From Lentzea albidocapillata (lineage in GTDB: Bacteria; Actinomycetota; Actinomycetes; Mycobacteriales; Pseudonocardiaceae): a DNA stretch of 64,000 nucleotides. The stretch covers positions 105,219 to 169,218 of the forward strand of contig NZ_JOEA01000021.1 of NCBI RefSeq assembly GCF_000719115.1, written 5' to 3'. Position numbers and translations under genes: made by a program. Below, one piece after another: positions 1-11,284 of the stretch. The notes below the pieces were generated by a model. The model saw nothing but the letters and a program-made list of their open reading frames with translations. It was not told the DNA's origin and searched no databases. Positions within the stretch are counted from its first letter, which is position 1. The number at the start of each line of letters is the position of its first letter.

Positions 1-544
1 GACTTTGCCGCTTGTCACCACTTCTTCAGACACAGAAGCTCGACCCTCCCCGATTGCGCTCTGTGGTCGGCTCATGACCATACCGAAGCGCGTCCGTTCG
101 GGGGATGCGTTGAACTACTTAACCCTGTTTGGATTAAAACTTTGCCTGGTCAGGAAGCGCTTGAACGCGCTAAGTGAGAACGTAAGCGCAGGTCCGGAAG
201 GCGTTTGGAGTCGCGGACGCCTGCGCGGGTGGTGGTCAGCACCACCTCGACGCAGTTCTCCTGGCTGCCGCTTGGAGCAGGCCGGGGATGTTCGTGCACT
301 CGTCATTGACCCTTGCGCACGCTCGCCCGCGAAGTGCACCGGCGCGGCTGGTGGCAACGCACCAAGCCGTCGTTCGACGAACGCATCCGCGCCCTCCTCA
401 ACCTGGAGAAGCACCCCCTGCGACATCGCCGGCACTGAGGCGTTCTACAAGTCTTTCCCCTCAAGGCATTCAGCGGCGGCGGTGAAGACCCAGTTCCACC
501 CCAACCTGGCGCAGGTCGAGCCGCGACGCGGTGAGGCTCGTTGC

Positions 545-694
545 TCAGTCGTCCTTAGCGGACGGAAGTGCGGTGCCGGGATCGCGGGCGAACTCGCCGA
601 CCTTGTCCAGGCCGGTACCGAGCCACGCGGTGGAAAGCTCGATGATCTCCTCGCTGAGCTTGACGAGATCGGGATCGGGGAACGCCGCGGTCAC
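545..694 (-). pseudogene. Possible coding remnant (49-residue C-terminal-like fragment)
   Basis: A minus-strand reading from a GTG at 694 to a stop at 545 encodes an acidic, helical-looking peptide (contains LVKLSEEIIELSTAWLGTGL and ends PSAKDD). No Shine-Dalgarno sequence precedes the GTG. It resembles the tail of a larger protein rather than a complete gene. I do not recognise the family. It is reported because the composition differs from the random-looking translations around it. Confidence 0.25.
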
Positions 695-747
695 GGGATG
701 TGGGCAAAGCACTCGCCAAGAAAGCCACCCGCCCGGCCCACGGGGAG

Positions 748-769
748 GGTTTGCCCCTCGGGCAAAACC
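748..769. repeat. Short inverted repeat before tsaC
   Basis: GGTTTGCCC and GGGCAAAACC face each other across a CTC spacer, about 50 bases before the tsaC start. One extra A breaks the symmetry. It could be a small transcriptional hairpin (end of the upstream remnant or a leader structure) or a protein-binding site. The sequence does not decide between these. Confidence 0.3.
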
Positions 770-818
770 GACCAGGCCGGATGCGACGAGATCGGCGGGG
801 CTGGCTAGGCTCACCGAG

Positions 819-1469
819 GTGAGCACGGTCTACGACTGCAGCGAACCGGGCAATCGCGCGGCGGGACTCGCCGCTGCCGCCGGCGCGGTGCGGAGCGGGC
901 GCCTTGTCGTCCTTCCCACCGACACCGTCTACGGGCTCGGCTGCGACGCGTTCGACGCCGAAGCCGTCCGGAGTCTTCTCGACGCCAAGGGGCGCGGGCC
1001 CGACATGCCCGTGCCCGTGCTGGTCGGGTCCTGGACCACCATCGACGGGCTGGTTCTCAGCGTGCCGCGGCAGGCGCGGGCGCTCATCGAGGCGTTCTGG
1101 CCGGGCGGGCTGAGCCTTGTGCTGCCCCACGCGCCGAGCCTGGCGTGGGATCTGGGGCAGACGCGCGGCACGGTCATGCTGCGTATGCCGTTGCACCCCG
1201 TTGCCCTGGAGTTGTTGCGCGACGTCGGGCCGATGGCCGTGTCCAGCGCCAACAGGACCGGGCACGCGCCGGCGTCCAGTGCGCAGGAGGCTCGTGACCA
1301 GCTCGGTGACGCGGTGCCCGTGTACCTCGACGGTGGGCTGAGTGGCGAGAACGTCGCGTCGACCATCGTCGACCTCACCGGGCCCGACGCGCTGATCCTT
1401 CGCGAGGGTGCGGTCACCAAAGAAGACGTCAACGAGGTGCTCGGCATCGAGGTCGAGGTCGCTCGGTAG
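819..1469 (+). CDS. L-threonylcarbamoyladenylate synthase (Sua5/YciO/YrdC family)
   Basis: This 216-residue cytoplasmic enzyme makes threonylcarbamoyl-AMP from threonine, bicarbonate and ATP, the first step of t6A37 modification in ANN-decoding tRNAs. The YrdC-type core is clear: the nucleotide-binding stretch LPTDTVYGLGCDA near residues 30-42, then KGRGPDMPVPVLV, and the SSAN motif (AVSSANRTGH) near residue 145. There is no C-terminal Sua5 domain, so it is the short TsaC type. I chose GTG 819, which gives the N-terminus MSTVYDCSEPGNRAAGL. Longer in-frame starts run back into the degenerate upstream region. It sits upstream of wecA and the atp genes, a conserved actinobacterial order. Confidence 0.92.
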   Translation: MSTVYDCSEPGNRAAGLAAAAGAVRSGRLVVLPTDTVYGLGCDAFDAEAVRSLLDAKGRGPDMPVPVLVGSWTTIDGLVLSVPRQARALIEAFWPGGLSLVLPHAPSLAWDLGQTRGTVMLRMPLHPVALELLRDVGPMAVSSANRTGHAPASSAQEARDQLGDAVPVYLDGGLSGENVASTIVDLTGPDALILREGAVTKEDVNEVLGIEVEVAR

Positions 1470-1580
1470 CGAGCGGCTGCCAGAATTGATCATGGTCGCC
1501 GCGAGTACCGTGGCGAGCACCCCGAACACCCCCGATTGATTGGTAGGCCCGTGGGGCCCGCATCCTCGTTCGTCCTTCCC

Positions 1581-2687
1581 GTGCGCGAGTACCTGCTCGT
1601 CGCGTTGATCGCTGCCGTCGTGACGTTCCTGCTCGTCGGCCTGGTGCGCGCGATGGCGTTCCGGCTCGGGGCGGTGGCCTATCCGCGGCAACGAGACGTG
1701 CACGTGCAGCCGATGCCGCGCATGGGTGGTGTCGCCATCTATGGCGGCGTGCTCGCCGGCATGTTCGTGGCGCACCAGTTGCCGGTGCTGCGGGCAGCGT
1801 TCGACTTCTCCAACGACCCGTGGGGCGTCATCGTCGCGGGCGGCGTCATCGTGCTCGTGGGTGCGATCGACGACAGGTTCGAGCTCGACTCGCTCACCAA
1901 GCTCGCAGGTCAGGTCACGGCGGCGGGCATCCTCGTGCTGTTCGGCCTGCAGTGGATGATCGCGTGGGTGCCGTGGGACGGCGGCGCGACCATCTCGCTC
2001 GACCAGAACCAGGGCGCGTTGCTGACCGTGCTGCTCGCGGTCACCATGATCAACGCGATGAACTTCGTCGACGGCCTCGACGGACTCGCCGCCGGCATCG
2101 GCCTCATCGCCGCCGCCGCGACGGCCGCGTTCTCGATCGGTCTGCTGGTCGAACGCCAGGGTGCCGTCGAGGCCTATCCGCCGGCCCTGATCGCCGCCGT
2201 GCTGGCGGGTGCGTGTCTGGGCTTCTTGCCGCACAACTTCAATCCCGCGCGCATCTTCATGGGTGACTCGGGCTCCATGCTCATCGGCCTCATGCTCGCC
2301 GCCGCCACCACCAGCGCGTCGGGCAAGATCAACCAGGCCACCGGCAGCGCGGCCGACCTGCTCGGTCTGCTCTCGCCGCTGATCGTGGTCGCCGCGGTGC
2401 TGTTCGTGCCGTTGCTCGACCTGCTGATGGCGATCATTCGTCGCACGCGGCGCGGCGAGAGCCCGTTCTCCCCGGACAAGATGCACCTGCACCACCGGTT
2501 GCTGGAGATCGGGCACTCGCAGCGCCGCGCAGTGCTGCTTATCTACTTGTGGGCCGGCGTCCTGGCCTTCGGCGCGGTGGCGCTGACGTTGTTCGACCCG
2601 ATCATCGTGGCCACGTGCTTCGTCATCGGGCTGATCGTGACGTTCGTGGTCTCCGTGATCCCACGGCTGCGGGATGCCCGCAAGTAG
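1581..2687 (+). CDS. wecA: Undecaprenyl-phosphate GlcNAc-1-phosphate transferase (WecA/Rfe, MraY-like)
   Basis: This polytopic membrane enzyme transfers GlcNAc-1-phosphate (or a related sugar phosphate) from its UDP form to a polyprenyl phosphate and so starts cell-wall linkage-unit or polysaccharide synthesis. Family motifs are present in order: RDVHVQPMPRMGG after the first membrane span, the catalytic Asp pair in AIDDRFELDS, NFVDGLDGLAAG, FMGDSGSMLIGL, and the cytoplasmic HLHHRLLEIGHS loop. About eleven membrane spans are predicted by eye. The start is ambiguous: GTG 1581 (MREYLLVALIAA) fits the usual N-terminus, GTG 1551 and TTG 1536 are in frame, and none has a strong ribosome binding site. 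It is followed by an AtpI-like gene and atpB. Confidence 0.9.
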   Translation: MREYLLVALIAAVVTFLLVGLVRAMAFRLGAVAYPRQRDVHVQPMPRMGGVAIYGGVLAGMFVAHQLPVLRAAFDFSNDPWGVIVAGGVIVLVGAIDDRFELDSLTKLAGQVTAAGILVLFGLQWMIAWVPWDGGATISLDQNQGALLTVLLAVTMINAMNFVDGLDGLAAGIGLIAAAATAAFSIGLLVERQGAVEAYPPALIAAVLAGACLGFLPHNFNPARIFMGDSGSMLIGLMLAAATTSASGKINQATGSAADLLGLLSPLIVVAAVLFVPLLDLLMAIIRRTRRGESPFSPDKMHLHHRLLEIGHSQRRAVLLIYLWAGVLAFGAVALTLFDPIIVATCFVIGLIVTFVVSVIPRLRDARK

Positions 2688-2783
2688 GCGGAATTTGGTA
2701 CGGCATCTTGTTTGGGGCCGCTTAACCGGCGTTAACGAGGGCTGCCCGCAGGTGCTGGAATGCGGGTTCCTAGACTTCGGGAC

Positions 2784-3230
2784 ATGAGCGACGCGGACAA
2801 GGCCGTCACGCATGAGCTGACCGTCCAGCGACTCGCCGGGGAAATGTTCCGCGAGGCCGCGTGGGCCGCGCTCGGCACGTTTGTCCTCGGCGTCGTCGTG
2901 TCAACTGTGATCTGGGGGACCGCTGGTCTCTTCGGGGCATTGATCGGTGGTGCGATCGCCATCGGTTCGAGCCTTGCCACGTTGTTGTTGATGCGCAAGA
3001 CGGCGGCACTCGATCCGATGTTCGTGATGGTCGCCGCACTCGGCGGATTCATGGGCAAGCTGATCGTGCTGCTACTCGCGGTGATCCTGCTGCGCAACCA
3101 GTCGTGGCTCGAACCCAAGGCGCTGGGAATCACCCTGGTGGCGACGGTGCTCGTGACGTCGTTCCTGGAGGCCAGAGCCTCCAAGCGCAGCCGTAGTCAG
3201 ATGGTGGTCCCCGCCTCCGAAGGCACCTGA
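2784..3230 (+). CDS. AtpI-like small membrane protein preceding atpB
   Basis: A 148-residue protein with about four membrane spans (GTFVLGVVVSTVIWG, LFGALIGGAIAIGSSLATLLL, MFVMVAALGGFMGKLIVLLLAVILL, ALGITLVATVLVTSFL) and charged ends. Its place between wecA and atpB matches the AtpI-type accessory protein that assists c-ring assembly or cation supply in other bacteria. Sequence identity within this group is low, so the call rests on topology plus position. ATG 2784 was chosen because the longer in-frame form lacks hydrophobic or conserved sequence. Confidence 0.72.
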   Translation: MSDADKAVTHELTVQRLAGEMFREAAWAALGTFVLGVVVSTVIWGTAGLFGALIGGAIAIGSSLATLLLMRKTAALDPMFVMVAALGGFMGKLIVLLLAVILLRNQSWLEPKALGITLVATVLVTSFLEARASKRSRSQMVVPASEGT

Positions 3231-3380
3231 GACCTGCTGATATGGTCCGCGCAGACCAGGGACACCCGATAGCAGGGGTGCCTCTGGCAGTCGCTTGCGA
3301 ACCGTAAGGTACGTTAAGTCCAGATCGTGACGATTCCCCCGGCGGAGTGAACGCCGGCCGGGAGAACCGGAAGGAACACA

Positions 3381-4157
3381 GTGACCAAGTTGCTGGCTTC
3401 GGGGGGCGAGTTCGTCGCTCCCGGTGTGAAGGACTTCTTCCTCCCGCCGATCTTCGGCTCGGTCACGAAGCCGATGGTCCTGCTGGTGCTGTCGATCGTG
3501 ATCATCGCCGTCTTCTTCATTGCGGCGACCCGTAACCTCAAGGTCGTTCCCGGCAAGTTCCAGTTCGCCGCCGAGTCGCTTTACGACTTCGGGCGCAACA
3601 ACATTGCCCGGGAACAGATCGGCGCGAAGGACTTCAAGCCGTTCGTCCCGCTGGTCCTCACGATCTTCTGCTTCATCCTGGTGAACAACCTGTTCGGGCT
3701 CATCCCGATCGTCCAGTTCCCCACGATGTCGCACATCGGCTTCCCGCTGGCCGTTTCGTTGCTCGTTGTTTACCCGGTGTACCACTTCGTCGGGTTCAAA
3801 CGGCACGGCTTCGTGGGTTACTTGAAGCACCAGACGGTTCCGCCGGGCGCGCCGTGGTTCGTGCTCCCGCTGCTGATCCCGATCGAGTTCTTCCAGAAGT
3901 TCATCCTGAACCCGCTCACGCTGGCGATCCGAGTGTTCGCCGCAATGTTCGCGGGTCACCTTCTGCTGCTGGTGTTCACCCTGGCCGGTGAGTTCCTGCT
4001 GCTCAATGGCGGACTGACCGTCATCGTGGCGCCGGTGTCCTTCGCCTTCGCCATCGCGCTGACCTTCCTGGAGGCACTGATCATGTGCCTGCAGGCCTAC
4101 ATCTTCGCGCTGCTGTCTGCCAGCTACATCGGCATGGCGCTGGCAGAAGAGCACTGA
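3381..4157 (+). CDS. atpB: F0F1 ATP synthase subunit a
   Basis: The 258-residue subunit a forms the two proton half-channels of F0 against the c-ring. The key C-terminal helices are intact. The essential arginine is R184 in LAIRVFAAMFAGH, and the last helix ends ALLSASYIGMALAEEH. The start is GTG 3381, with AAGGAA just upstream. It opens the atpBEFHAGD run. The 150-base upstream gap holds short inverted repeats (TGGTC/GACCA around 3244-3260) but no promoter I can assign with confidence. Confidence 0.97.
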   Translation: MTKLLASGGEFVAPGVKDFFLPPIFGSVTKPMVLLVLSIVIIAVFFIAATRNLKVVPGKFQFAAESLYDFGRNNIAREQIGAKDFKPFVPLVLTIFCFILVNNLFGLIPIVQFPTMSHIGFPLAVSLLVVYPVYHFVGFKRHGFVGYLKHQTVPPGAPWFVLPLLIPIEFFQKFILNPLTLAIRVFAAMFAGHLLLLVFTLAGEFLLLNGGLTVIVAPVSFAFAIALTFLEALIMCLQAYIFALLSASYIGMALAEEH

Positions 4158-4161
4158 GTAA

Positions 4162-4473
<312 letters not shown>

Positions 4474-4504
4474 CCTAACCCTTCAACGCGTTAGGAGAAC
4501 CCGC

Positions 4505-5053
4505 GTGATGGACACCCTCATCCTGGCTGCGGAGGGACCGATCAACCCGGTCATTCCGCATACCTCGGAGATCATCCTCGGTCTCGTCGCGTTCCTGCTC
4601 CTCCTCTTCGTCATCAAGAAGTTCGTCTCACCGCGCTTCGAGGCGTTGTACGAGGAGCGGACGGCCAAGATCGAGGGTGGCATCGAGAAGGCTGAGCAGG
4701 CTCAGGCCGAGGCCCAGCGTGCTCTCGAGCAGTACAAGGAGCAGCTGGCCGAGGCTCGCGCCGAGGCCGCACGCATCCGCGACGACGCACGGGCCGAGGG
4801 CCTGCAGATCGTCGAGGAGATGCGTGAGCAGGCGCAGGCCGAGTCGGCGCGCATCGTCGCGCAGGGCCAGCACCAGCTGGACGCTCAGCGCGCCCAGATC
4901 GTCGCGGAGCTGCGTGCCGACCTCGGCCGCACCGCTGTCGAACTGGCGAGCAAGGTCGTGGGCGAGTCCCTCGAGGACGACTCCCGTCGCCGCGGCACCG
5001 TCGACCGCTTCCTCAACGAGCTGGACGCCGTCGCGGCGCCCGCGAGCAAGTAG
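4505..5053 (+). CDS. atpF: F0F1 ATP synthase subunit b
   Basis: A 182-residue peripheral stalk subunit with one N-terminal membrane anchor ([19 protein letters not shown], residues about 22-40), followed by a long charged coiled coil rich in Glu, Ala, Gln and Arg up to about residue 160. This is the short, unfused b type, with a separate delta subunit downstream. Start GTG 4505 is preceded by TTAGGAGAA. An ATG at 4508 is an alternative start one codon later. Confidence 0.96.
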   Translation: MMDTLILAAEGPINPVIPHTSEIILGLVAFLLLLFVIKKFVSPRFEALYEERTAKIEGGIEKAEQAQAEAQRALEQYKEQLAEARAEAARIRDDARAEGLQIVEEMREQAQAESARIVAQGQHQLDAQRAQIVAELRADLGRTAVELASKVVGESLEDDSRRRGTVDRFLNELDAVAAPASK

Positions 5054-5062
5054 AGGCTGCCG

Positions 5063-5890
5063 ATGACGTTGCATGCCGCAAGTCGTGAAGCTCTGGCAGC
5101 CGCAGAACTGCGGCTGCTGGAGCTGGCCGACGCCACCACGTCGACGGACGACCTCGCCAAGCTCGGCGAGGAGCTCTTCGCCGTGCTCGACCTGCTGATC
5201 GGTCAGCGGTCGCTGCGTGGCGCGCTCGCCGACGCCTCGTCCGAGGCCGCCGGTCGTGAGCAGCTGGTTCGCGGCCTGTTCGCGGGCAAGGTGAGCGACG
5301 CGACCCTGCAGATCGTGGTCGCCGTCGTGACCTCGCGCTGGTCCAGCCCGCGCGAGCTCGTGGACGGTGTCGAGTCGCTCGCCCGCACCACGCTGCTGGT
5401 GCGTGCCGAGCGAGACGGCCAGCTGGACTCGACCGAGGACGAGCTGTTCCGGCTCGGCCGCATCGTGGCTGGTTCGAACGAGCTCGAGCTGTTGCTGGCG
5501 GACCCCGCCGGTGACGCCTCCGGCAAGGTCGCGCTGGTCGACTCCCTGATCGAGGGGAAGGTCAGCCCGGTCACCAAGACGCTGGTGGACCAGCTGGTTC
5601 GCAACCCGCGCGGAGTGCGTGTGGCGGACGGGCTCTCCGAGCTCGCCGACCTGGCGGCCAAGCGCCGTCAGCGTTCCGTCGCGCACGTCCGGTCCGCCGT
5701 GGCGCTGACCGCGGAGCAGGTCGACCGCCTGACCGCGACGCTGACCACGATCTACTCGCGTCCGATCGCTCTGCACGTCGAGGTCGACCCCGCACTGCGC
5801 GGCGGCCTCACGATCAAGATCGGCGACGAGATCATCGACGGAAGCATCGCCGGCCGGTTGGCGGCACTGCGCCGCAATCTCGCCAGCTAG
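5063..5890 (+). CDS. atpH: F0F1 ATP synthase subunit delta
   Basis: A 275-residue delta/OSCP subunit connecting the b-dimer stalk to the top of F1. It is longer than the roughly 180 residues of enterobacterial delta, as is usual in actinobacteria, because the N-terminal part is extended. The conserved C-terminal strand region is present ([33 protein letters not shown]). ATG 5063 lies nine bases after the atpF stop, so the two are probably translated together. Confidence 0.95.
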   Translation: MTLHAASREALAAAELRLLELADATTSTDDLAKLGEELFAVLDLLIGQRSLRGALADASSEAAGREQLVRGLFAGKVSDATLQIVVAVVTSRWSSPRELVDGVESLARTTLLVRAERDGQLDSTEDELFRLGRIVAGSNELELLLADPAGDASGKVALVDSLIEGKVSPVTKTLVDQLVRNPRGVRVADGLSELADLAAKRRQRSVAHVRSAVALTAEQVDRLTATLTTIYSRPIALHVEVDPALRGGLTIKIGDEIIDGSIAGRLAALRRNLAS

Positions 5891-5936
5891 CCCCCGAGCC
5901 CTTTCCCAAGAACGAAGAAGTGAGAGCAGGAACGAC

Positions 5937-7583
5937 ATGGCGGAGCTGACGATCTCGTCGGACGAGATCCGCAGTGCGATCGAGAAGTACGTCTCGAGCT
6001 ACTCCCCGGAGGTCAGCCGGGAAGAGGTCGGTACCGTCGCCGAGACCTACGACGGCATCGCCATCGTCGAGGGCCTTCCTGGCGCGATGACCAACGAGCT
6101 GCTCGAGTTCCCCGGTGGCGTCCTCGGTGTCGCCCTGAACCTCGAGGTCCGCAACATCGGTGCGGTCATCCTCGGTGACTTCGACAAGATCGAAGAGGGC
6201 CAGGAGGTCCGCCGGACGGGCAAGGTCCTGTCCGTGCCGGTCGGCGACGGCTTCCTCGGTCGTGTCGTCAACCCGCTGGGCACGCCGATCGACGGCCTCG
6301 GTGACATCGTCGCCGACGACACCCGCGCCCTGGAACTGCAGGCGGCTTCCGTGCTGCAGCGTCAGCCGGTGTCCGAGCCGATGCAGACCGGCATCAAGGC
6401 CATCGACGCGATGACGCCGATCGGTCGCGGTCAGCGTCAGCTGATCATCGGTGACCGCAAGACCGGCAAGACCGCGGTCTGCATCGACACGATCATCAAC
6501 CAGAAGAAGGCCTGGGAGTCGGGCGACCCGAAGCAGCAGGTCCGCTGCGTCTACGTCGCCATCGGCCAGAAGGGCTCCACCATCGCGGGCGTCAAGGCCG
6601 CGCTGGAGGAGGCGGGCGCACTCGAGTACACGACGATCGTCGCCGCCCCCGCTTCTGACTCCGCCGGCTTCAAGTGGCTGGCGCCGTACACCGGCTCCTC
6701 CATCGGCCAGCACTGGATGTACCAGGGCAAGCACGTCCTGATCATCTTCGACGACCTGACCAAGCAGGCTGAGGCGTACCGCGCGATCTCGCTGCTGCTG
6801 CGCCGCCCGCCGGGCCGCGAGGCCTACCCCGGCGACGTCTTCTACTTGCACTCGCGTCTCCTCGAGCGTTGCGCGAAGCTCTCGGACGACCTCGGCGGCG
6901 GTTCGATGACGGGTCTCCCGATCATCGAGACCAAGGCGAACGACGTGTCGGCGTACATCCCGACCAACGTCATCTCGATCACCGACGGTCAGTGCTTCCT
7001 CGAGTCCGACCTGTTCAACGCCGGTGTGCGCCCGGCCGTCAACGTGGGTATCTCCGTTTCCCGCGTCGGTGGCGCCGCGCAGATCAAGGCGATGAAGGAC
7101 GTCGCGGGCTCGCTGCGCCTCGACCTGTCGCAGTTCCGCGAGCTGGAGGCCTTCTCCGCGTTCGCGTCCGACCTCGACGCCGCGTCGCGCGCCCAGCTGG
7201 ACCGCGGTGCCCGTCTGGTCGAGCTGCTCAAGCAGGGCCAGTACTCCCCGGTGCCCGTCGAGGAGCAGGTCGTCGAGATCTTCGCCGCGACCAAGGGTCA
7301 CCTGGACGACGTTCCCGTCGCCGACATCCGCCGGTTCGTCGCGGACTTCAAGGACTCGCTGCGCCGCAACCACGCGGACGTTCTGAGTAGCATCGTCGAG
7401 ACCAAGAAGTTCCCCGAGGACTCGCAGAAGCGCGTTGCCGCCGCCGTGTCCGAGTTCAAGAAGCAGTTCACCGCTTCGGACGGCACGACGATCGTCAACG
7501 AGGCGCCCGAGAAGGCGATGGACGCCGACAAGGTCGCCCAGGAATCGGTGAAGGTCCACAAGCCCGAGCCCACCAAGAAGTGA
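5937..7583 (+). CDS. atpA: F0F1 ATP synthase subunit alpha
   Basis: The 548-residue non-catalytic nucleotide-binding subunit of F1. The Walker A loop is GDRKTGKT at residues 172-179. The arginine-finger-bearing [18 protein letters not shown] region is present near residue 370. The C-terminus extends past the usual end with a charged tail ending HKPEPTKK, like the extended actinobacterial alpha subunits. ATG 5937 follows GAGAGCAGGA. Confidence 0.98.
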   Translation: MAELTISSDEIRSAIEKYVSSYSPEVSREEVGTVAETYDGIAIVEGLPGAMTNELLEFPGGVLGVALNLEVRNIGAVILGDFDKIEEGQEVRRTGKVLSVPVGDGFLGRVVNPLGTPIDGLGDIVADDTRALELQAASVLQRQPVSEPMQTGIKAIDAMTPIGRGQRQLIIGDRKTGKTAVCIDTIINQKKAWESGDPKQQVRCVYVAIGQKGSTIAGVKAALEEAGALEYTTIVAAPASDSAGFKWLAPYTGSSIGQHWMYQGKHVLIIFDDLTKQAEAYRAISLLLRRPPGREAYPGDVFYLHSRLLERCAKLSDDLGGGSMTGLPIIETKANDVSAYIPTNVISITDGQCFLESDLFNAGVRPAVNVGISVSRVGGAAQIKAMKDVAGSLRLDLSQFRELEAFSAFASDLDAASRAQLDRGARLVELLKQGQYSPVPVEEQVVEIFAATKGHLDDVPVADIRRFVADFKDSLRRNHADVLSSIVETKKFPEDSQKRVAAAVSEFKKQFTASDGTTIVNEAPEKAMDADKVAQESVKVHKPEPTKK

Positions 7584-7591
7584 TCTGAGCC

Positions 7592-9935
<2,344 letters not shown>

Positions 9936-9950
9936 GCTAGGTTCTTCTCG

Positions 9951-9988
9951 AAGGGCCGTTCCTCCTTTGTGGAGGGACGGCCCTTTCG
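9951..9988 (+). terminator. Rho-independent terminator after atpD
   Basis: AAGGGCCGTTCCTCC (9951-9965) pairs along its whole length with GGAGGGACGGCCCTT (9971-9985), with a single T-G wobble. The loop is TTTGT and a short T run follows. A 15-bp stem directly after atpD should end most transcripts of the atpB-D operon, so atpC downstream needs its own promoter. Confidence 0.85.
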
Positions 9989-10101
9989 GCGTTCCTGGAC
10001 CACATGACGTTTCCGTTGGACGGAAACCGCCCTCCCGGTCGCGGGCCCTGACGTCGCACGATGCTCGGCATCACAGGGCCCTCGACGAGGAGGAAGAGCG
10101 C

Positions 10102-11268
10102 GTGAACAAATGGGTGTTGCCGCTGTGCTGGACCGCTGTCCTGCTCGACGGCTTTGACCTCGTGGTGCTCGGCACGGTGATTCCTGTGCTGTTGCAGGAG
10201 AAGCTGCTCACGACGGCGAGCGCCAGCGCGGTGTCCACGGCCGGCCTGGTCGGGATGATGCTCGGCGCGCTGATCATCGGGACCATCACCGACGTCATCG
10301 GCCGCCGCAAGGTGATGATCTACGCGGTGGCCGGGTTCTCCGTGTTCACGCTGGCCTGTGCGTTCGCGCCGGACGCGACGACGTTCGGGATCCTCAGGTT
10401 CCTCGCGGGGCTCGGCCTCGGCGGCTGTCTGCCGACGGCGATCGCGCTGGTCAACGAGGCTCGGCCGCAGCAGGGCGGGCGGGCCACCACGCTCATCATG
10501 ACCGGGTACCACGTCGGCGCGGTCATCACGGCGCTGCTGGGCATCGTGCTGATTCCCGTCCTCGGGTGGCGGTCGTTGTTCGTGGTGGGAGCGCTGCCCG
10601 CGCTGGTGCTGATTCCGTTGATGGTCAAGCACTTGCCGGAGACGGTGGCGCGCACCGCTCCTGCGTTGGAGGCGGTCGGATCGCTGTTCAAGCCGGGCTT
10701 GAGGAAGGCGACGATCGCGTTCTGGGTGGCGTCGTTCATGGGGCTGTTGCTCGTGTACGGGCTGAACACGTGGTTGCCGCAGATCATGCGCAGCGCCGGG
10801 TACGAACTCGGTACGGCGCTGGCGTTGCTGCTCACGCTCAACATTGGTGCGGTGGTGGGACTTCTGATCGCCGGAGCGGTCGCTGACCGGATCGGGATCA
10901 GGCCCGCGGCCATCGGGTGGTTCACGGCTGCTGTGGTGTTCCTGGCCTTGCTGAGCATCAAGCTGCCGGGTGTGGGCGTGTACGTGGCCGTGTTCCTGGC
11001 CGGGTGCTTCGTGTTCAGCGCGCAGGTGCTCGTTTATGCCTATGCGGGGCGGGTTTACGAGGACAACCGGGCCACCGGCATCGGATGGGCCGCTGGGATC
11101 GGGCGGTTGGGTGCCATCAGTGGGCCGTTGCTCGGCGGTGCGTTGCTCACGGCTGGATTGGCGCACCCGTGGGGCTTCTACGCGTTCGCGCTCGTAGCGG
11201 CGTTGGGCGCAACGGCCGTTGGTGCGATTGGGCTGAAGGCGAAATCGGTCGTGGCGCCCGCCGCGTGA
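10102..11268 (+). CDS. MFS permease, aromatic acid:H+ symporter (AAHS)-like
   Basis: A 388-residue, twelve-span major facilitator. The first helix carries LLDGFDLVVLG, the DGFD signature of the AAHS subgroup that includes PcaK/BenK-type benzoate and hydroxybenzoate importers. The loop 2-3 motif is seen as GTITDVIGRRKVMIYAV, and GLGLGGCLPTAIALVNE matches the helix 4-5 region. Substrate cannot be read from sequence and there are no aromatic catabolic genes beside it. GTG 10102 is preceded by GAGGAGGAAG. It sits in the block that separates atpD from atpC. Confidence 0.82.
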   Translation: MNKWVLPLCWTAVLLDGFDLVVLGTVIPVLLQEKLLTTASASAVSTAGLVGMMLGALIIGTITDVIGRRKVMIYAVAGFSVFTLACAFAPDATTFGILRFLAGLGLGGCLPTAIALVNEARPQQGGRATTLIMTGYHVGAVITALLGIVLIPVLGWRSLFVVGALPALVLIPLMVKHLPETVARTAPALEAVGSLFKPGLRKATIAFWVASFMGLLLVYGLNTWLPQIMRSAGYELGTALALLLTLNIGAVVGLLIAGAVADRIGIRPAAIGWFTAAVVFLALLSIKLPGVGVYVAVFLAGCFVFSAQVLVYAYAGRVYEDNRATGIGWAAGIGRLGAISGPLLGGALLTAGLAHPWGFYAFALVAALGATAVGAIGLKAKSVVAPAA

Positions 11269-11284
11269 TGGCAAGGTCGGGTGC

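Larger units (their letters stand above)
1..818. other. Degenerate region upstream of tsaC, no confident gene
   Basis: I see no coding region here with a normal start, ribosome binding site and recognisable protein. Two short stretches have protein-like composition: a plus-strand reading near 300-438 that encodes RRGWWQRTKPSFDERIRALL before a stop, and a minus-strand tail at 545-694, listed separately. In many actinobacteria prmC lies directly upstream of tsaC, and I do not see it in these 818 bases. The simplest reading is decayed or inserted DNA at a breakpoint next to the conserved tsaC-wecA-atp block. This is inference from gene order. Confidence 0.4.

Noticed and set aside
555..2813. Very long minus-strand open frame (about 750 codons) opposite tsaC and wecA
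   Set aside because: It is Arg/His/Gln/Asp-rich, the usual shadow of high-GC genes, and lies antisense to two well-supported proteins.
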